Source: Roseomonas xinghualingensis (GTDB taxonomy: Bacteria > Pseudomonadota > Alphaproteobacteria > Acetobacterales > Acetobacteraceae). Taken from it: a stretch of 64,000 bases of DNA. Position 1 is the stretch's first letter, and every line of letters starts with the position of its first letter. The notes under the pieces are model-generated. The model was not told where the DNA came from and ran no database searches. It saw only the letters and a list, made by a program, of their open reading frames with translations. The translations under genes and the position numbers were made by a program. Shown here one piece after another: positions 1 through 8,772 of this stretch. The DNA is taken from contig NZ_JAOXLP010000012.1 of the NCBI RefSeq assembly GCF_025791835.1, forward strand, positions 79,404-143,403, in the 5' to 3' direction.

Positions 1-1351
1 AGAAGCGGACCAGGGCGTAGAGCGGGTCGGAGGTGACATAGGCCACGTTATTGGCCGTGATGCCGCGCATGGATTCATGCGTCGCCCCGTTGCGCCAGGC
101 GGTATAGAGCACCTCCAGTTCCACAGGTTGGAACTCCACCTCAATGCCGATCTCCTTCCAGGCCTGCTGGATGTACTCGTTCATCGGCATGGACAGCATC
201 TGGCCAGAGCCGCCGGTGGCGATGATGAACTTCGTCTTCATCGGGTTCTGGGGCGAGAAGCCGGCGTCCCGCACCAGCTTGCGCGCCACATCCGGATCGT
301 AGCGCAGCTTGCAGGCGGGATTGCCGAACCAGGGCGAAGCCGGGTCCACCACGCCAGCCGCCGGCTTCGCCAGCCCACCAAGCAGGGCAACGATATCGTC
401 CCGGTTAATGGCCAGGTTCGCCGCCTGCCGCAGCCGTAGGTCCCGCCAGGGTGAGCCCTCCAGCATGGACAGGTGATAGTTCCAGACATGGGGAGTGACG
501 TTCTCCACCACCCAGTTCCCGGCCTGCTTCAACTGCGGAACCATGTCGAGCGCCGGCGTCTCGATCAGGTCCACCTGCCCGCTGAGCAGCGCATTGCTGC
601 GCGTGACGGCATCCGGCGCACAGACCAGCACCACGCGGTCCACCTTCGGCACCCGCGCCGAATTCCAATAGGCCGCGTTCTTCACCAGCTCCGCCCGCTC
701 ACGCGGAACCAGGCGGGCCAGCTTGAAGGGACCGGTGCCGGAGGGTTCGGCGGAGAAGCGGTCCCAGGAGCGGCCAAGCTTCTCGTATTGCGCCGGAGAG
801 GAGACCAGGAACCACAGGAGCTGATAGGGGAAGAGGCTGTCCACCGCCTTGGTGGTCAGCTCCACCGTCACCGCATCCAGCTTCTTCCAGGAGGCGAGCG
901 AAGGCAGGCGCGGGCGGACCTGGGCGGCCTGCCGCTGGTCAAAATGCGGCGCCTGGGCATTCATCACCTTTTCCAGGTTCCAGATGACCGCATCGGCATC
1001 GAAAGCCGAGCCGTCATGGAACTTCACGCCCTCACGCAGCCTGAAGACCCAGCGGCGGCGATCGGCGGGATCGGCTTCCCAGGAGGTGGCGAGGCCGGGC
1101 ACCAGCTTCCCGGGCCGGTCGGCCACATCCATCTCCCAGGCCACGAGCGGATCATAGATGGTGTGGCCGGTGAACTGATAGGCGCCCGCGCCGCGATCCG
1201 GCTGGCCGGCAGTGAGCGGGATGTCGGCCATGGAGATGCCATAGCGCAGCACGCGCTCGGCTGCTTGGGCGTGAGCCTCCGGAATCGTCAGACCGGATGG
1301 CAGGGTGGCGAGACCGGTAGCGCCCAGCAGGGCGCGGCGCGACAGGTTCAT
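1..1351 (-). CDS. ABC transporter substrate-binding protein, family 5 (peptide/opine type), C-terminus cut by the window edge
   Basis: Periplasmic solute-binding protein of the SBP_bac_5 (DppA/OppA/NikA-like) family, feeding the ABC importer encoded just upstream. About 450 residues are visible; the C-terminus lies beyond the left edge. The start at 1351 gives an N-terminus MNLSRRALLG followed by a short hydrophobic stretch and AHAQA, a Tat-like or Sec signal peptide. The mature part has the family's 'YDPLVAW' and 'WVFRLREGVKFHDGS' blocks. It is a clear paralogue of the binding protein at 5519-7180, sharing the unusual block ADIPxTxGQPDxG near the mature N-terminus and NN/LNV...DP near the edge. 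It lies downstream of the permease genes behind a strong hairpin, so it may be expressed separately. The substrate cannot be read from sequence. Confidence 0.9.
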   Translation of the reverse strand, partial: MNLSRRALLGATGLATLPSGLTIPEAHAQAAERVLRYGISMADIPLTAGQPDRGAGAYQFTGHTIYDPLVAWEMDVADRPGKLVPGLATSWEADPADRRRWVFRLREGVKFHDGSAFDADAVIWNLEKVMNAQAPHFDQRQAAQVRPRLPSLASWKKLDAVTVELTTKAVDSLFPYQLLWFLVSSPAQYEKLGRSWDRFSAEPSGTGPFKLARLVPRERAELVKNAAYWNSARVPKVDRVVLVCAPDAVTRSNALLSGQVDLIETPALDMVPQLKQAGNWVVENVTPHVWNYHLSMLEGSPWRDLRLRQAANLAINRDDIVALLGGLAKPAAGVVDPASPWFGNPACKLRYDPDVARKLVRDAGFSPQNPMKTKFIIATGGSGQMLSMPMNEYIQQAWKEIGIEVEFQPVELEVLYTAWRNGATHESMRGITANNVAYVTSDPLYALVRF

Positions 1352-1410
1352 GAATGGCTCCGGGTTGTCCCAGAGGCCAAAGCAATCATTATGCCGCAGA
1401 AAAGAGACGA

Positions 1411-1435
1411 GGCGCGCCAGCTACACTGGCGCGCC
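1411..1435 (-). terminator. Hairpin with T-rich tail after the ABC operon
   Basis: A perfect 10-bp stem (GGCGCGCCAG / CTGGCGCGCC, loop CTACA) lies 46 bases beyond the permease stop. Read on the minus strand the stem is followed by TCGTCTCTTTTC, so it looks like an intrinsic terminator or attenuator separating the transporter operon from the downstream binding-protein gene. Confidence 0.6.
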
Positions 1436-1481
1436 CCGGGCAGGAAAAATCAGACAGATCTGGTGGAATACTTCCTCCGAT

Positions 1482-2387
1482 CTATCCCCTCACATCCATC
1501 GCTGTCCGCAGCCCATCGCTGACCATGTTGAAGCACATGCTCGTCACGAAGATGCAGACGCCCGGCAGCATGGCGATGAGTGGCTGGGTGTAGATCGCCG
1601 TCCGCAGCGTGTTCAGCATCAGCCCCCATTCCGGCTCCGGCGGCTTGGTGCCGAGGCCGAGGAAGGAGAGGCCCGAGGCCAGGATCATCGAGACGCTGAT
1701 GAGGCTGGTGGAATAAACGAAGATCGGCCCCAGCACATTCGGCAGCACATGCACGCGCACGATGGTCATCGCCCCCGCGCCGCTGGCCCGCGCCGATTCC
1801 ACATAATCCAGGTTGCGGACCGAGGTGGTGGTGCTTTCCGCCACGCGGATGATCTGCGGGATGAAAACCAGGGTCAGCGACAGCATGGCGTTGGAGATGC
1901 CCGGCCCCAGAGCGCCAGAGATGGCAACAGCCAGCAGCACGGAGGGAAAAGCGTAGAAGACATCCGTGACCCGCATGATGGCCATGTTGACCCAACCGCC
2001 CGCGAAGCCCGCGATCACGCCCAGGGTGCCGCCGATGGCAAAGGCGATCAGCACCGGCGTGATGCCGAGAAACCAAGACAGCCGCCCGCCATAAAGCAGG
2101 CGCGTCAGCATGTCCCGCCCCAGCTCGTCCGTACCCAGCGGATAGCGCCAGTCCTGGAATCCGATCGGCCGCAGGCGCCGGATCATGCTGGTCTGGTAGG
2201 GATCATGTGGCGCCAGCAGAGGGGCGAAGATGATGGCCAGGGCCATCAGAAGCAGCACGAAGCCGAAGAAGAGCGTGACCGGATCTCGCGAGAGGCGCCG
2301 GGCCACGCCCTGCCAGTAACCACGCGTGCGCGTCGGTGCCGGCTGCGGCACGGCAAGGACGGGCGGTGTTGCGGTGGTCGTGCTCAT
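1482..2387 (-). CDS. ABC transporter permease, DppC/OppC type
   Basis: Inner-membrane permease of a peptide/nickel/opine-type ABC importer, 301 residues, the usual family length. After a proline-rich N-terminus come a first membrane helix (about residues 38-58), the typical N-terminal periplasmic block with APHDP and GTDELGRD, and five further helices. The EAA-loop that contacts the ATPase is visible as YVESARASGAGAMTIVRVH. The gene starts inside the stop codon of the partner permease (ATGA, 2384-2387), so the two are translationally coupled. It is the last gene of the four-gene permease/ATPase set before the hairpin at 1411-1435. Confidence 0.93.
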   Translation of the reverse strand: MSTTTATPPVLAVPQPAPTRTRGYWQGVARRLSRDPVTLFFGFVLLLMALAIIFAPLLAPHDPYQTSMIRRLRPIGFQDWRYPLGTDELGRDMLTRLLYGGRLSWFLGITPVLIAFAIGGTLGVIAGFAGGWVNMAIMRVTDVFYAFPSVLLAVAISGALGPGISNAMLSLTLVFIPQIIRVAESTTTSVRNLDYVESARASGAGAMTIVRVHVLPNVLGPIFVYSTSLISVSMILASGLSFLGLGTKPPEPEWGLMLNTLRTAIYTQPLIAMLPGVCIFVTSMCFNMVSDGLRTAMDVRG

Positions 2388-3337
2388 GCGCGGCGGATCC
2401 GGGGGTCGAGCGCGGTCTGGATAAGATCGACCGCGAGGTTGAGCACAACGAAGAAGATGGCCAGCACCAGGATCGTGCCCTGCAACACCGGCAGGTCACG
2501 CTGGAAAATGGCGCTGTTCAGCAGGAAGCCGGTGCCGGGCCAGGAGAAGACCGTTTCCACCAGGATGGAACCGCCCATCAGATAGCCGAGCTGCAGGCCC
2601 ATCACCGCCAGCACGGAGGGTGCCGCATTCTTCAGCACATGCAGCGCGATGCCGCCGCGCCGCAGGCCCTTGCCACGCAGGGTTGTCACGAAATCCTGGT
2701 TCAGCAGCTCCATCACCACGCCGCGCACGGTGCGCGTGACGATGCCCATTGGAATCACCGAAAGCGTGACGGCCGGCAGGATGAGGAACTTCACATGCTC
2801 CCAGTCCCAGGTCCAGGAACCGGAGCCGCCCGGTCCCGCCCCCATGGCTGGCAACCAGTTCAGCGTCACGCTGAACAGCACCACCAGCACCATGCCCAGC
2901 CAGTAATGCGGGATGGAGACACCGGCCGCCGCAAAGCCCACGGCTGCCTTGTCCAGCAGGCCGCCGCGGAACACGGCGGCGATGGTGCCCAGGATCGAGC
3001 CCATCACGAAGCCGATCCCGGCCGCCACCAATGCGAGCATCAGCGTGTTGCTGATGGCTGAGATCAGATCCGCCGTCACCGGCCGCCCGGTGGCCAGCGA
3101 GCGGCCCAGATCACCCTGCACGACGCGGGAGATCCAGATGGCGAACTGCACCGGCAGCGGCTTGTCCAGCCCGTAGTCGCGGCGGACCTGCTCCACCACC
3201 TCCTGCGGGGCATCGGCGGGCACGATGGCGTTGATCGGGTCACCCGGGGCGATCTGCACCAGCATGAAGCATACCAGGCCCACCGCGAGAGCAATGGGAA
3301 TGGCATAGAGAATGCGCCGGATCAGGTAGATGAGCAT
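2384..3337 (-). CDS. ABC transporter permease, DppB/OppB type
   Basis: Second inner-membrane permease of the same importer, 317 residues. The ATG at 3337 is chosen because it is preceded by a good ribosome site (CGGAGGGAACC) and gives the family's standard N-terminus MLIYLIRRILYAIP; an upstream in-frame extension would run back into the ATPase gene. It has six predicted helices, the family's APGDP motif after the first helix, and an EAA-loop (LRGKGLRRGGIALHVLKNA). It starts 13 bases after the stop of the upstream ATPase gene and overlaps the next permease by 4 bases. Confidence 0.93.
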   Translation of the reverse strand: MLIYLIRRILYAIPIALAVGLVCFMLVQIAPGDPINAIVPADAPQEVVEQVRRDYGLDKPLPVQFAIWISRVVQGDLGRSLATGRPVTADLISAISNTLMLALVAAGIGFVMGSILGTIAAVFRGGLLDKAAVGFAAAGVSIPHYWLGMVLVVLFSVTLNWLPAMGAGPGGSGSWTWDWEHVKFLILPAVTLSVIPMGIVTRTVRGVVMELLNQDFVTTLRGKGLRRGGIALHVLKNAAPSVLAVMGLQLGYLMGGSILVETVFSWPGTGFLLNSAIFQRDLPVLQGTILVLAIFFVVLNLAVDLIQTALDPRIRRA

Positions 3338-3350
3338 GGTTCCCTCCGGC

Positions 3351-4337
3351 TCAGGCGGCTTGGCTGACGGCTTGCTGCACGCGCACACAGCGCGCGGCAT
3401 GACCAGGCACGGGGCTGCGGAACTCGGGCACCTTGGGGAGGCAGGCTTCCTCCACATAAGGGCAGCGTGGCGCGAAGGCGCAGCCCTGCGGCACGCGTTC
3501 CAGGTTCGGCGGTGCGCCAGGAATGGTGGTCAACCGCTCGCCGCGCAGGCCGGCATGCACGGTGGCGCCGAGCAGGCCCTGCGCATAAGGATGCAGGGGC
3601 TGGCGCATCAGGCTGCGCACCGGCCCTTCCTCGATGAACTTGCCGGCATACATCACGGCCACGCGGTCCGCGATCTCGCCCGCCACGCCCAGGTCATGCG
3701 TCACGAAGATCACGCCCATGCCCATTTCCTGCTGCAGCCGTCGCAGCAGGAGCAGGATCTGGATCTGCACCGTGGCGTCCAGCGCCGTGGTCGGCTCATC
3801 CGCCAGCAGCAGCTTCGGACGGCAGGAGAGCGCGATGGCGATCATCGCGCGCTGCCGCAACCCGCCCGACAATTCATGCGGATAGGCGGCAAGGCGCCGC
3901 TTGGCCGAGGGAATCTGCACCAGTTCCAGCAGTTCCAGTGCCCGCTTATCGGCCTCGGCGCGGCTGATCCCCTCATGCCGCATCACCGTCTCGGCAATCT
4001 GGCGGCCGATGGTGAAGACGGGGTCCAACGCCGTCATCGGCTCCTGGAAGATCATGGAGACGGTGCTGCCGCGGATATCGGCCATCCGCCGCTCGGAAGC
4101 CGCGATGATGTCATGCCCGCCGACCCGCACCGTGCCAGATAGCTTCGTGCGGCGCGGCGGGTTCAGCGCCATCAGGGCGCGCAGCGTGACCGACTTGCCC
4201 GATCCGCTCTCCCCCAGGATGCAGAGGGATTCCCGTTCAGCCAGATCGAAGGACACGCCGTTGACCGCATGCACCGTGGCATCGCGGGTGGCGAAGCGGA
4301 CATTCAGATCCCGCACATGGACAAGAGGCTCGGTCAT
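3351..4337 (-). CDS. ABC transporter ATP-binding protein, DppD/OppD type
   Basis: Cytoplasmic ATPase subunit of the importer, 328 residues. Walker A is GESGSGKS, the signature is LSGGLRQR (Leu in place of the more usual Met or Gln), Walker B is LLLADEPTTALD, followed by the H-loop VTHDL. The C-terminal oligopeptide/dipeptide extension with its cysteine cluster (CAFAPRCPYVEEAC) is intact; in this family it often carries an Fe-S cluster. The start at 4337 sits in the ATGA overlap with the preceding ATPase gene; the longer in-frame reading has no homology. Confidence 0.94.
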   Translation of the reverse strand: MTEPLVHVRDLNVRFATRDATVHAVNGVSFDLAERESLCILGESGSGKSVTLRALMALNPPRRTKLSGTVRVGGHDIIAASERRMADIRGSTVSMIFQEPMTALDPVFTIGRQIAETVMRHEGISRAEADKRALELLELVQIPSAKRRLAAYPHELSGGLRQRAMIAIALSCRPKLLLADEPTTALDATVQIQILLLLRRLQQEMGMGVIFVTHDLGVAGEIADRVAVMYAGKFIEEGPVRSLMRQPLHPYAQGLLGATVHAGLRGERLTTIPGAPPNLERVPQGCAFAPRCPYVEEACLPKVPEFRSPVPGHAARCVRVQQAVSQAA

Positions 4338-5386
4338 GCGGCCACCTTTGGGGCACGGCTGTGCCCGCTGCTCGGGATAACCATCAGGCAGGCCGCCTGC
4401 TGCCCCCCTGGCGCCGGATGCAGCGGCGGCACGGTGGTGGAGCAGACCGGCTCGGCAAAGGCGCATCGGGTGTGGAAGCGGCAGCCGGATGGCGGGTTGA
4501 TGGGATTGGGCGGATCGCCGGTCAGCGGCGGCTCGGTGCGGCGCAGGTCCGGGTCCATGGAGGGCCGGCTGGCCAGAAGCGCGGCGGTGTAAGGATGGGC
4601 CGCGGCGCCATAGATCGCCTCCACCGGTCCGATCTCTGCCACCCGGCCGAGATACATCACCAGCAGCCGGTCCGACATGTACTGCACCACGTTCAGGTCG
4701 TGGCTGATGAAGACATAGGTGAGGCCGAACTGCCCTTTCAGGTCCTGGAGCAGGTTGAGGACCTGCGCCTCCACGGATTTGTCGAGGGCCGAGACCGGCT
4801 CGTCCAGGATCACCAGCCGCGGACGCAGGGCCAGGGCGCGGGCGATGTTGATGCGCTGCCGCTGGCCGCCCGAAAGCTCATGCGGATAGCGCCGCGCGAA
4901 CTGGTCCGGGTTTAGCCCCACCGCCGCCAGCAGGTCCCGTGCCCGGGCGCGCGCATCTCCGCGCGCCAAGCCATGCACCTGCGGCGCGAAGGCGATGGAT
5001 TCCTCGATGGTCAACCGGGGGTTCAGCGAGGCGTAGCTGTCCTGGAACACCATCTGCACCTGGCGGCGATATTCCTTCAGCGGCATCTCGCGCCCGCCCA
5101 CCGCCTGCCCGTCGAAGATCACCTCCCCGGCGGTGGGTGCCATCAGTGCCATGATAAGGCGGGAGGTGGTGGATTTGCCGCAGCCGGATTCACCGACGAT
5201 GCCCAGCGTTTCCCCCTTCCGTACCTCGAAATCGAGGTCGTCCACCGCCTGCACCACGCCGGTGCCACGGCCCAGGAAGCCGCTTTTCAGCGGGAAATGC
5301 TTCGTCAGCCCGCGTACCGTCAGCAGTGGCTGGGCGGGACCACCGATATCGGGCAGGGGCGGCAGGGCTTCATCTTGGACAGTCAT
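4334..5386 (-). CDS. ABC transporter ATP-binding protein, DppF/OppF type
   Basis: First gene of the importer operon, 350 residues, the second ATPase subunit. Walker A is GESGCGKST, the signature LSGGQRQR, Walker B LVILDEPVSALD, then ISHDL. The C-terminal extension keeps the family's cysteine pattern (CRFHTRCAFAEPVC). The ATG at 5386 gives MTVQDEAL; upstream in-frame codons extend into the divergent intergenic region and are not needed. It faces the binding-protein gene at 5519 across 132 bases that must contain both promoters. The four genes 5386 to 1482 are linked by 4-base overlaps or a 13-base gap. Confidence 0.94.
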   Translation of the reverse strand: MTVQDEALPPLPDIGGPAQPLLTVRGLTKHFPLKSGFLGRGTGVVQAVDDLDFEVRKGETLGIVGESGCGKSTTSRLIMALMAPTAGEVIFDGQAVGGREMPLKEYRRQVQMVFQDSYASLNPRLTIEESIAFAPQVHGLARGDARARARDLLAAVGLNPDQFARRYPHELSGGQRQRINIARALALRPRLVILDEPVSALDKSVEAQVLNLLQDLKGQFGLTYVFISHDLNVVQYMSDRLLVMYLGRVAEIGPVEAIYGAAAHPYTAALLASRPSMDPDLRRTEPPLTGDPPNPINPPSGCRFHTRCAFAEPVCSTTVPPLHPAPGGQQAACLMVIPSSGHSRAPKVAA

Positions 5387-5518
5387 TTCTTTCCCATCGG
5401 CCGAGAAGGAAGAAAACGGCCATTCCAGTGCTTGCAATCCCCGGGCCAGGGCGGACAGCCGTTTTGGCATCGAACTTGCCTGGATCTGCGCCGATCGTCA
5501 TCCACGGAGAGGACACGA

Positions 5519-7180
5519 ATGAGGAAGATCACGCGGCGGGCCTGGTTGATGGCCGGCGCCCTGCTGGCCGGGCTGGGTACTTTCGGCGCCGCCCCCGCCA
5601 GCGCCCAGGAAAAGGTGCTGCGGATCGGGATGACAGCCGCCGACATTCCCCGCACCCTCGGCCAGCCCGATCAGGGCTTCGAGGGCAACCGCTTCACTGG
5701 CATCCCGATGTTCGATGCGTTGGTCCACTGGGACCTTTCCAGCGCGGACAAGCCCTCCGTGATCATCCCAGGCCTCGCCACCGAATGGACGGTGGATGAG
5801 AGCGACAAGACCAAGTGGCGCTTCAAGCTGCGCGAGGGCGTGCGCTTCCACGATGGCAGCCCCTTCAACGCCGCCGCCGTGGTCTGGAACGTCCAGAAGG
5901 TGCTGGACCAGTCAGCGCCGCATTACGACGCCTCCCAGGTCGGCGTGACCGTCAGCCGCATGCCGACACTGAGGTCGGCCCGCGCCATTTCGGATTATGA
6001 GGTGGAGCTGACGACGAGCGAGCCGGACAGCTTCCTGCCGATCAACCTCACCAATCTCTTCATCGTCTCGCCCAGCCATTGGCAGGCGAAGCTGGCCGCC
6101 GTGCCCGCCAGCGTCACCGATGCCCGCCAGCGCGTGACCCAGGCTTGGGCAGCCTTCGCCGCCGACCCCTCAAGCACCGGTCCTTTCCGCGGCACCCGCC
6201 TGGTCCCGCGCGAACGCTTCGAAATGGTGGCCAACCGCGACTACTGGGACCCCGCGCGCCGCCCGAAGATCGACCGCGTGGTGCTGCTGCCCATCCCCGA
6301 GGCCAACACCCGCACCGCCGCCCTTCTGGGCAACCAGGTGGACTGGATCGAGGCGCCGGCACCGGATGCCGTGCAGCAGATCACCTCGCGCGGCTTCAAG
6401 ATGTACCAGAACGAGCAGCCGCATGTCTGGCCCTGGCAGTTCTCCTTCGCCGAGGGCTCGCCATGGCTGGACCGCCGCGTCCGCCATGCGGCGAATCTCT
6501 GCGTGAACCGCGCGGAGCTGAAGACGCTGCTCTCCGGCCTGATGGCCGAGGCGCATGGCACGGTGGAGCAGGGCCATCCCTGGTGGGGCAATCCCTCCTT
6601 CAGGATCCGCTATGACCTGGCCGAGGCGCAGCGCCTGATGCGGGAGGCCGGGCATTCCCAGCAGCGCCCCCTGAAGGTGAAGGTGCTCACCTCCGCTTCC
6701 GGCTCGGGCCAGATGCAGCCCCTGACGATGAACGAGTTCCTCCAGGAAGCCCTGCGCGCCTGCTATTTCGACGTGGAGCTTGAGGTCGGCGAGTGGAACG
6801 CGGTCTTCACCAACTGGCGCGAGGGGGCGAAGCATCCCAACGCCCGCGGAGCCAATGCCCTCAACGTCACCTTCGCCACCATGGACCCGTTCTTCGCCAT
6901 GGTACGTTTCGTGGCCACCGCCGCGCAGCCGCCCGTCTCGAACAACTGGGGCTATGTGTCCATCCCGGAGTTCGATCAGCTCATCGCCACGGCCCGCACC
7001 ACCTTCGACGCCACGGGGCGCGATGCGGCCCTGGCGAAGCTGCATGCCCGCATCGTGGAGGAAGCCCCCTTCCTCTGGGTCGCGCATGATGTCGGACCGC
7101 GCGCCATCTCCCCACGTGTGTCCGGGGTGGTGCAGCCCCGCAGCTGGTTCATCGACATCGCCACCATGTCCATGAACTGA
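5519..7180 (+). CDS. ABC transporter substrate-binding protein, family 5
   Basis: Periplasmic binding protein of 553 residues, the normal size for the DppA/OppA class. The start follows a ribosome site (GGAGAGGAC) and opens with [18 protein letters not shown] and an ASAQ cleavage site, a Tat-like signal (TRRAWLM). Family blocks include [20 protein letters not shown] and the conserved '[15 protein letters not shown]'. It is divergent from the permease/ATPase operon and paralogous to the partial protein at 1-1351; probably both deliver ligands to the same membrane complex. A longer in-frame reading back to 4973 overlaps the ATPase gene and is rejected. Confidence 0.93.
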   Translation: MRKITRRAWLMAGALLAGLGTFGAAPASAQEKVLRIGMTAADIPRTLGQPDQGFEGNRFTGIPMFDALVHWDLSSADKPSVIIPGLATEWTVDESDKTKWRFKLREGVRFHDGSPFNAAAVVWNVQKVLDQSAPHYDASQVGVTVSRMPTLRSARAISDYEVELTTSEPDSFLPINLTNLFIVSPSHWQAKLAAVPASVTDARQRVTQAWAAFAADPSSTGPFRGTRLVPRERFEMVANRDYWDPARRPKIDRVVLLPIPEANTRTAALLGNQVDWIEAPAPDAVQQITSRGFKMYQNEQPHVWPWQFSFAEGSPWLDRRVRHAANLCVNRAELKTLLSGLMAEAHGTVEQGHPWWGNPSFRIRYDLAEAQRLMREAGHSQQRPLKVKVLTSASGSGQMQPLTMNEFLQEALRACYFDVELEVGEWNAVFTNWREGAKHPNARGANALNVTFATMDPFFAMVRFVATAAQPPVSNNWGYVSIPEFDQLIATARTTFDATGRDAALAKLHARIVEEAPFLWVAHDVGPRAISPRVSGVVQPRSWFIDIATMSMN

Positions 7181-7204
7181 TCGCCCCCCCTTCGCGAGCC
7201 TTGC

Positions 7205-7231
7205 GGGCCGCCCCAGAAGGGGCGGCCCGTT
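7205..7231 (+). terminator. Perfect hairpin after the binding-protein gene
   Basis: A perfect 10-bp GC stem GGGCCGCCCC / GGGGCGGCCC with loop AGAA lies 24 bases after the stop, followed by GTTCC. The T-tract is weak, but the position between two genes of unrelated function supports a terminator. Confidence 0.6.
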
Positions 7232-7350
7232 CCTGCATTCACGTGTTGCGCACTCACGTCTCCGTGTTCAGGTTCTTAGCTTTCTCCCCCGTTTCGCCCT
7301 GCGGGAAAGCTGCCATAGTTGAGGCAGTCATACGGGAGTCAGAACGATAC

Positions 7351-8619
7351 ATGTCCACGCGGCCGGTCCATTCCGCGCCTCTGGCACGCTCAGCCATGGC
7401 CTATGTCCTGGCGGGTGGGCGCGGCTCCCGGCTCATGGAGCTGACCGACCGGCGCGCCAAGCCCGCCGTCTTTTTCGGCGCCAAGTCGCGCATCATCGAC
7501 TTCGCCCTGTCGAATGCGATCAACTCCGGCATCCGCCGGATCGGCGTGGCCACGCAGTACAAGGCGCATAGCCTGATACGGCATATGCAGCGCGGCTGGA
7601 ATTTCCTGCGCCCCGAACGCAATGAGAGCTTCGACATCCTGCCGGCCAGCCAGCGCGTGTCGGAAACCGAGTGGTATGCCGGCACCGCCGATGCCGTGTT
7701 CCAGAACCTCGACATCATCGAGAGCTATGGTCCGCGCTACATGGTCATCCTGGCCGGGGACCATGTGTACAAGATGGACTACGAGGTGATGCTGCAGCGG
7801 CACGTCACCTCGGGCGCCGAGGTGACGGTGGCCTGCATCGAGGTGCCCCGGCATGAGGCCAGCGCCTTCGGCGTGATGCATGTGGACGAATCGGACCGCG
7901 TTATTTCCTTCCTCGAGAAGCCGGCCGATCCGCCGCCCATCCCCGGCCGGCCGGATGTCGCCCTCGCATCCATGGGCATTTATGTCTTCGAGACGCGGCT
8001 GCTGATGGAGGAGCTGCGCCGCGATGCCGCCCGCCCTGGCTCAAGCCGCGACTTCGGCAAGGACATCATCCCGGCCCTGGTGGAGCGCGGCACCGCCGTG
8101 GCGCACCGTTTCGAGGATTCCTGTGTCCGCTCCGGCGCGGAAGCCGAAGCCTATTGGCGGGATGTCGGCACGCTGGATGCCTATTGGCAGGCCAATATCG
8201 ACCTGACGGATGTTGTCCCCTCCCTGGACATCTATGATCAGGATTGGCCGATCTGGACGAATGGCGAGGTGACGCCCCCGGCGAAGTTCGTGATGGATGA
8301 TGACAACCGCCGCGGCATGGCGGTGGATTCCCTCGTCTCCGGCGGCTGCATCGTCTCCGGCTCCCATGTCCGGCGCTCGCTGCTCTTCACCCATGTCCGC
8401 GTACACTCCTATGGCCAGATCGAAGGCGCCGTTCTGCTGCCCGGCGTGCAGGTCGGGCGCCACATACGCTTGCGGAAGGTGGTGGTGGACAGCGACGTGG
8501 TGCTGCCCGAAGGGCTGGTGGTGGGCGAGGACCCAGAGGAGGACGCCCGCAGGTTCCGCCGCTCACCGGGGGGTGTCTGCCTCATCACCCAGCCCATGAT
8601 CGACGCATTGGGGAAGTAA
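7351..8619 (+). CDS. glgC: Glucose-1-phosphate adenylyltransferase (ADP-glucose pyrophosphorylase)
   Basis: Makes ADP-glucose and pyrophosphate from ATP and glucose-1-phosphate, the committed step of bacterial glycogen synthesis. The protein is 422 residues, close to the Agrobacterium and E. coli enzymes. The N-terminal nucleotidyltransferase domain has AGGRGSRL, the lysine and arginine of [10 protein letters not shown] and IIDFALSN; a central [12 protein letters not shown] and '[10 protein letters not shown]' block binds sugar phosphate; the C-terminal part is a left-handed beta-helix with the allosteric site. The ATG at 7351 is preceded by a GGGAG-type ribosome site. It heads glgC-glgA-glgP. 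There is no glgB or glgX in the window. Confidence 0.96.
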   Translation: MSTRPVHSAPLARSAMAYVLAGGRGSRLMELTDRRAKPAVFFGAKSRIIDFALSNAINSGIRRIGVATQYKAHSLIRHMQRGWNFLRPERNESFDILPASQRVSETEWYAGTADAVFQNLDIIESYGPRYMVILAGDHVYKMDYEVMLQRHVTSGAEVTVACIEVPRHEASAFGVMHVDESDRVISFLEKPADPPPIPGRPDVALASMGIYVFETRLLMEELRRDAARPGSSRDFGKDIIPALVERGTAVAHRFEDSCVRSGAEAEAYWRDVGTLDAYWQANIDLTDVVPSLDIYDQDWPIWTNGEVTPPAKFVMDDDNRRGMAVDSLVSGGCIVSGSHVRRSLLFTHVRVHSYGQIEGAVLLPGVQVGRHIRLRKVVVDSDVVLPEGLVVGEDPEEDARRFRRSPGGVCLITQPMIDALGK

Positions 8620-8772
8620 CCTCCCTTTTCCGCAGCCCTTCCCTGCTGGCCCGGAACAGGCGCGCCTTGCTTTGCAGCCTGTGCCCAGGACAAGGCTGGT
8701 ATCCGAAACACGGTGCCCGGGTAGCTTTCGGGCAGGTGCATTTCCGGCTACCGGTTCCCGGAGGATCAAGGG

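Noticed and set aside
4973..5518. N-terminal extension of the binding protein at 5519
   Set aside because: It lies antisense to the DppF-type ATPase gene; the signal peptide starts at 5519 after a good ribosome site.
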